Shown: in pieces, positions 41,557 through 42,434 of the stretch
Layout: each line of letters begins with the position of its first letter
Position numbering within the stretch: the first letter of the stretch is position 1
Assembly (NCBI GenBank): GCA_034189325.1
Contig: JAXHUM010000057.1
Coordinates: 1-42,434 of the forward strand
DNA length: 42,434 bases
DNA from: JAXHUM01 sp034189325
GTDB taxonomy: Bacteria; Desulfobacterota; DSM-4660; Desulfatiglandales; Desulfatiglandaceae
Direction: 5' to 3'
Translations under genes and position numbers: made by a program
The notes under the pieces: model-generated
Database searches by the model: none
What the model was told of the DNA's origin: nothing
The model's input: only the letters and a program-made list of their open reading frames with translations

Positions 41557-42434
41557 GCACTCGATTGAGATTGGAGTCGGTCCAACAATATCACGGATAA
41601 AAGGCCAATGGCACCCAGACCTATTCCAAGAAAGACTTCACCTGTCCATTGGGCGGGAAGGATATTTGTCTGAACAATGGGGATCACCCTTCCGTGGGCG
41701 TCCATCAGGCTCTCGACGGTTTGCTTCCATGGCCACACTTTTCTCAAGGACCCGATCATAAGCCCGGTTAATGCGGCCACTACGAGATCATGGTAGTTGT
41801 CCAGCAGCCAGCCGAGGAGCCGAGAAAAAGCGATAATCCCCACACAAGCCCCTGCGGCCACTATGAACAGTATGACAAAATCCCTCTGATTGAGAGCTTC
41901 CAGAATATATCGGTACTTTCCCAGTAGCAGGAGGATAAAGGATCCTGATATTCCTGGAAGGATCATTGCGCAGATGGCGATTGCCCCACAGAGGAAGAGA
42001 AACCAGGGGGCATTAGGGGTTGAGACAGGTACGATGCCCACAAGGAAGTAGGCCCCCACCAGGCCTCCGAAGAGGCAGACCAGGACGGGCGCCCTCCATG
42101 ACTCGATGCGACGGCTGACGCTGAGCACGGACGCCAGTATTAATCCGAAAAAAAAGGACCAGATGAGAACAGGTCTGTTCTCAAGGAGCCAGGAGAGGAT
42201 CCTTGCCAAGGTAAATATGGCCGCGGCCACCCCAACACCGACGGCCAAGAGGAATTTCCATGCGACGTGATCCAGAAGCCCCCGGATATTGAAACCTGCT
42301 AGGAATTTAAGGGCTCTGAGGTCAAATGACTTTATGGCAGTGACCAGCTCTTCATAGATACCTAGGATAAAGGCCATGGTCCCGCCTGAGACACCGGGTA
42401 CAACGTCAGAGGCCCCCATGCAGAATCCTTTTGA
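41553..42434 (-). CDS. popT: DUF368 family polyprenyl-phosphate transporter (PopT-like), 5' end outside the window
   Basis: This is an integral membrane protein with about eight helices that starts beyond the right edge: the frame stays open and family-like (KGFC) before the ATG at 42419. The family hallmark GASDVVPGVSGGTMAFILGIY is near the N-terminus, with its repeat partner MILPGISGSFILLLLGKY later, giving the inverted-repeat fold of the family. DUF368 proteins have recently been identified as flippases that return undecaprenyl phosphate to the cytoplasmic face for reuse in peptidoglycan and O-antigen synthesis. This fits the neighbouring lptD and the envelope theme. Stop codons of the two genes overlap (41553-41556). 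Confidence 0.9.
   Translation of the reverse strand, partial: SKGFCMGASDVVPGVSGGTMAFILGIYEELVTAIKSFDLRALKFLAGFNIRGLLDHVAWKFLLAVGVGVAAAIFTLARILSWLLENRPVLIWSFFFGLILASVLSVSRRIESWRAPVLVCLFGGLVGAYFLVGIVPVSTPNAPWFLFLCGAIAICAMILPGISGSFILLLLGKYRYILEALNQRDFVILFIVAAGACVGIIAFSRLLGWLLDNYHDLVVAALTGLMIGSLRKVWPWKQTVESLMDAHGRVIPIVQTNILPAQWTGEVFLGIGLGAIGLLSVILLDRLQSQSSA

Overview
The window looks like chromosomal DNA of a strictly anaerobic, Gram-negative bacterium, most likely a member of the Desulfobacterota (classical Deltaproteobacteria). The pointers are an LptD outer-membrane assembly protein with KdsD (a lipopolysaccharide-bearing envelope), a BadF/HgdC-type CoA dehydratase activase, a fused class III CoA-transferase, an HdrC/HdrB-like iron-sulfur protein, an FMN/Fe-S glutamate synthase domain protein, a DUF4125 protein and an F-type ATPase membrane sector with b and b' subunits. 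This assignment is an inference from gene content. I see no tRNA, rRNA, CRISPR array, insertion sequence or prophage genes.

Layout. 1-1.4 kb: the 3' part of a PAS/hybrid histidine kinase. 1.4-16.6 kb: a long minus-strand block, read right to left as CaiB-CaiB fusion, polA, a radical SAM protein, a two-headed activase, its dehydratase-like partner, rng, an M48 protease with TPRs and a small methyltransferase. 16.6-17.9 kb: almost gene-free, with a strong orphan minus-strand terminator. 17.9-19.7 kb: a diguanylate cyclase and two small plus-strand genes. 19.8-23.5 kb: a minus-strand F0-only ATP synthase operon (atpZ, atpI, a, a four-hairpin c, a single-hairpin c, b', b) with a good promoter and no F1 genes. 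23.85-25.8 kb: a patatin-like lipase convergent with kdsD. 26-32.8 kb: a PurF-like protein without the glutaminase cysteine, carB and gltB2, all minus strand, with a terminator after gltB2 and promoter plus tandem terminators before it. 33.2-36 kb: a small HTH protein, then an HdrCB-like protein and an Ap4A phosphorylase on the plus strand. 36-37.6 kb: a MoaD-like sulfur carrier and a DUF4125 protein on the minus strand. 38-42.4 kb: folC and lptD (plus), meeting a DUF368/PopT lipid-carrier flippase that runs off the right edge.

The most striking item is the ATP synthase rotor. One c subunit is a fusion of four hairpins (324 residues). Only the first keeps the ion-binding glutamate (Glu65); hairpins 2, 3 and 4 all carry glutamine there (Gln145, Gln226, Gln307). 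Directly downstream lies a normal one-hairpin c subunit with Glu32, Val63, Glu65, Ser66 and Tyr70, a sodium-type site. This predicts a mixed, F/V-hybrid-like rotor with few ion sites per hairpin, more extreme than the two-hairpin case known from Acetobacterium woodii.

The second oddity is the nitrogen cluster. The PurF homologue has Met-Asp-Gly where PurF has Met-Cys-Gly, yet keeps its PRPP loop. It sits beside carB and an orphan glutamate synthase domain protein, suggesting an ammonia-dependent or repurposed phosphoribosyl enzyme.
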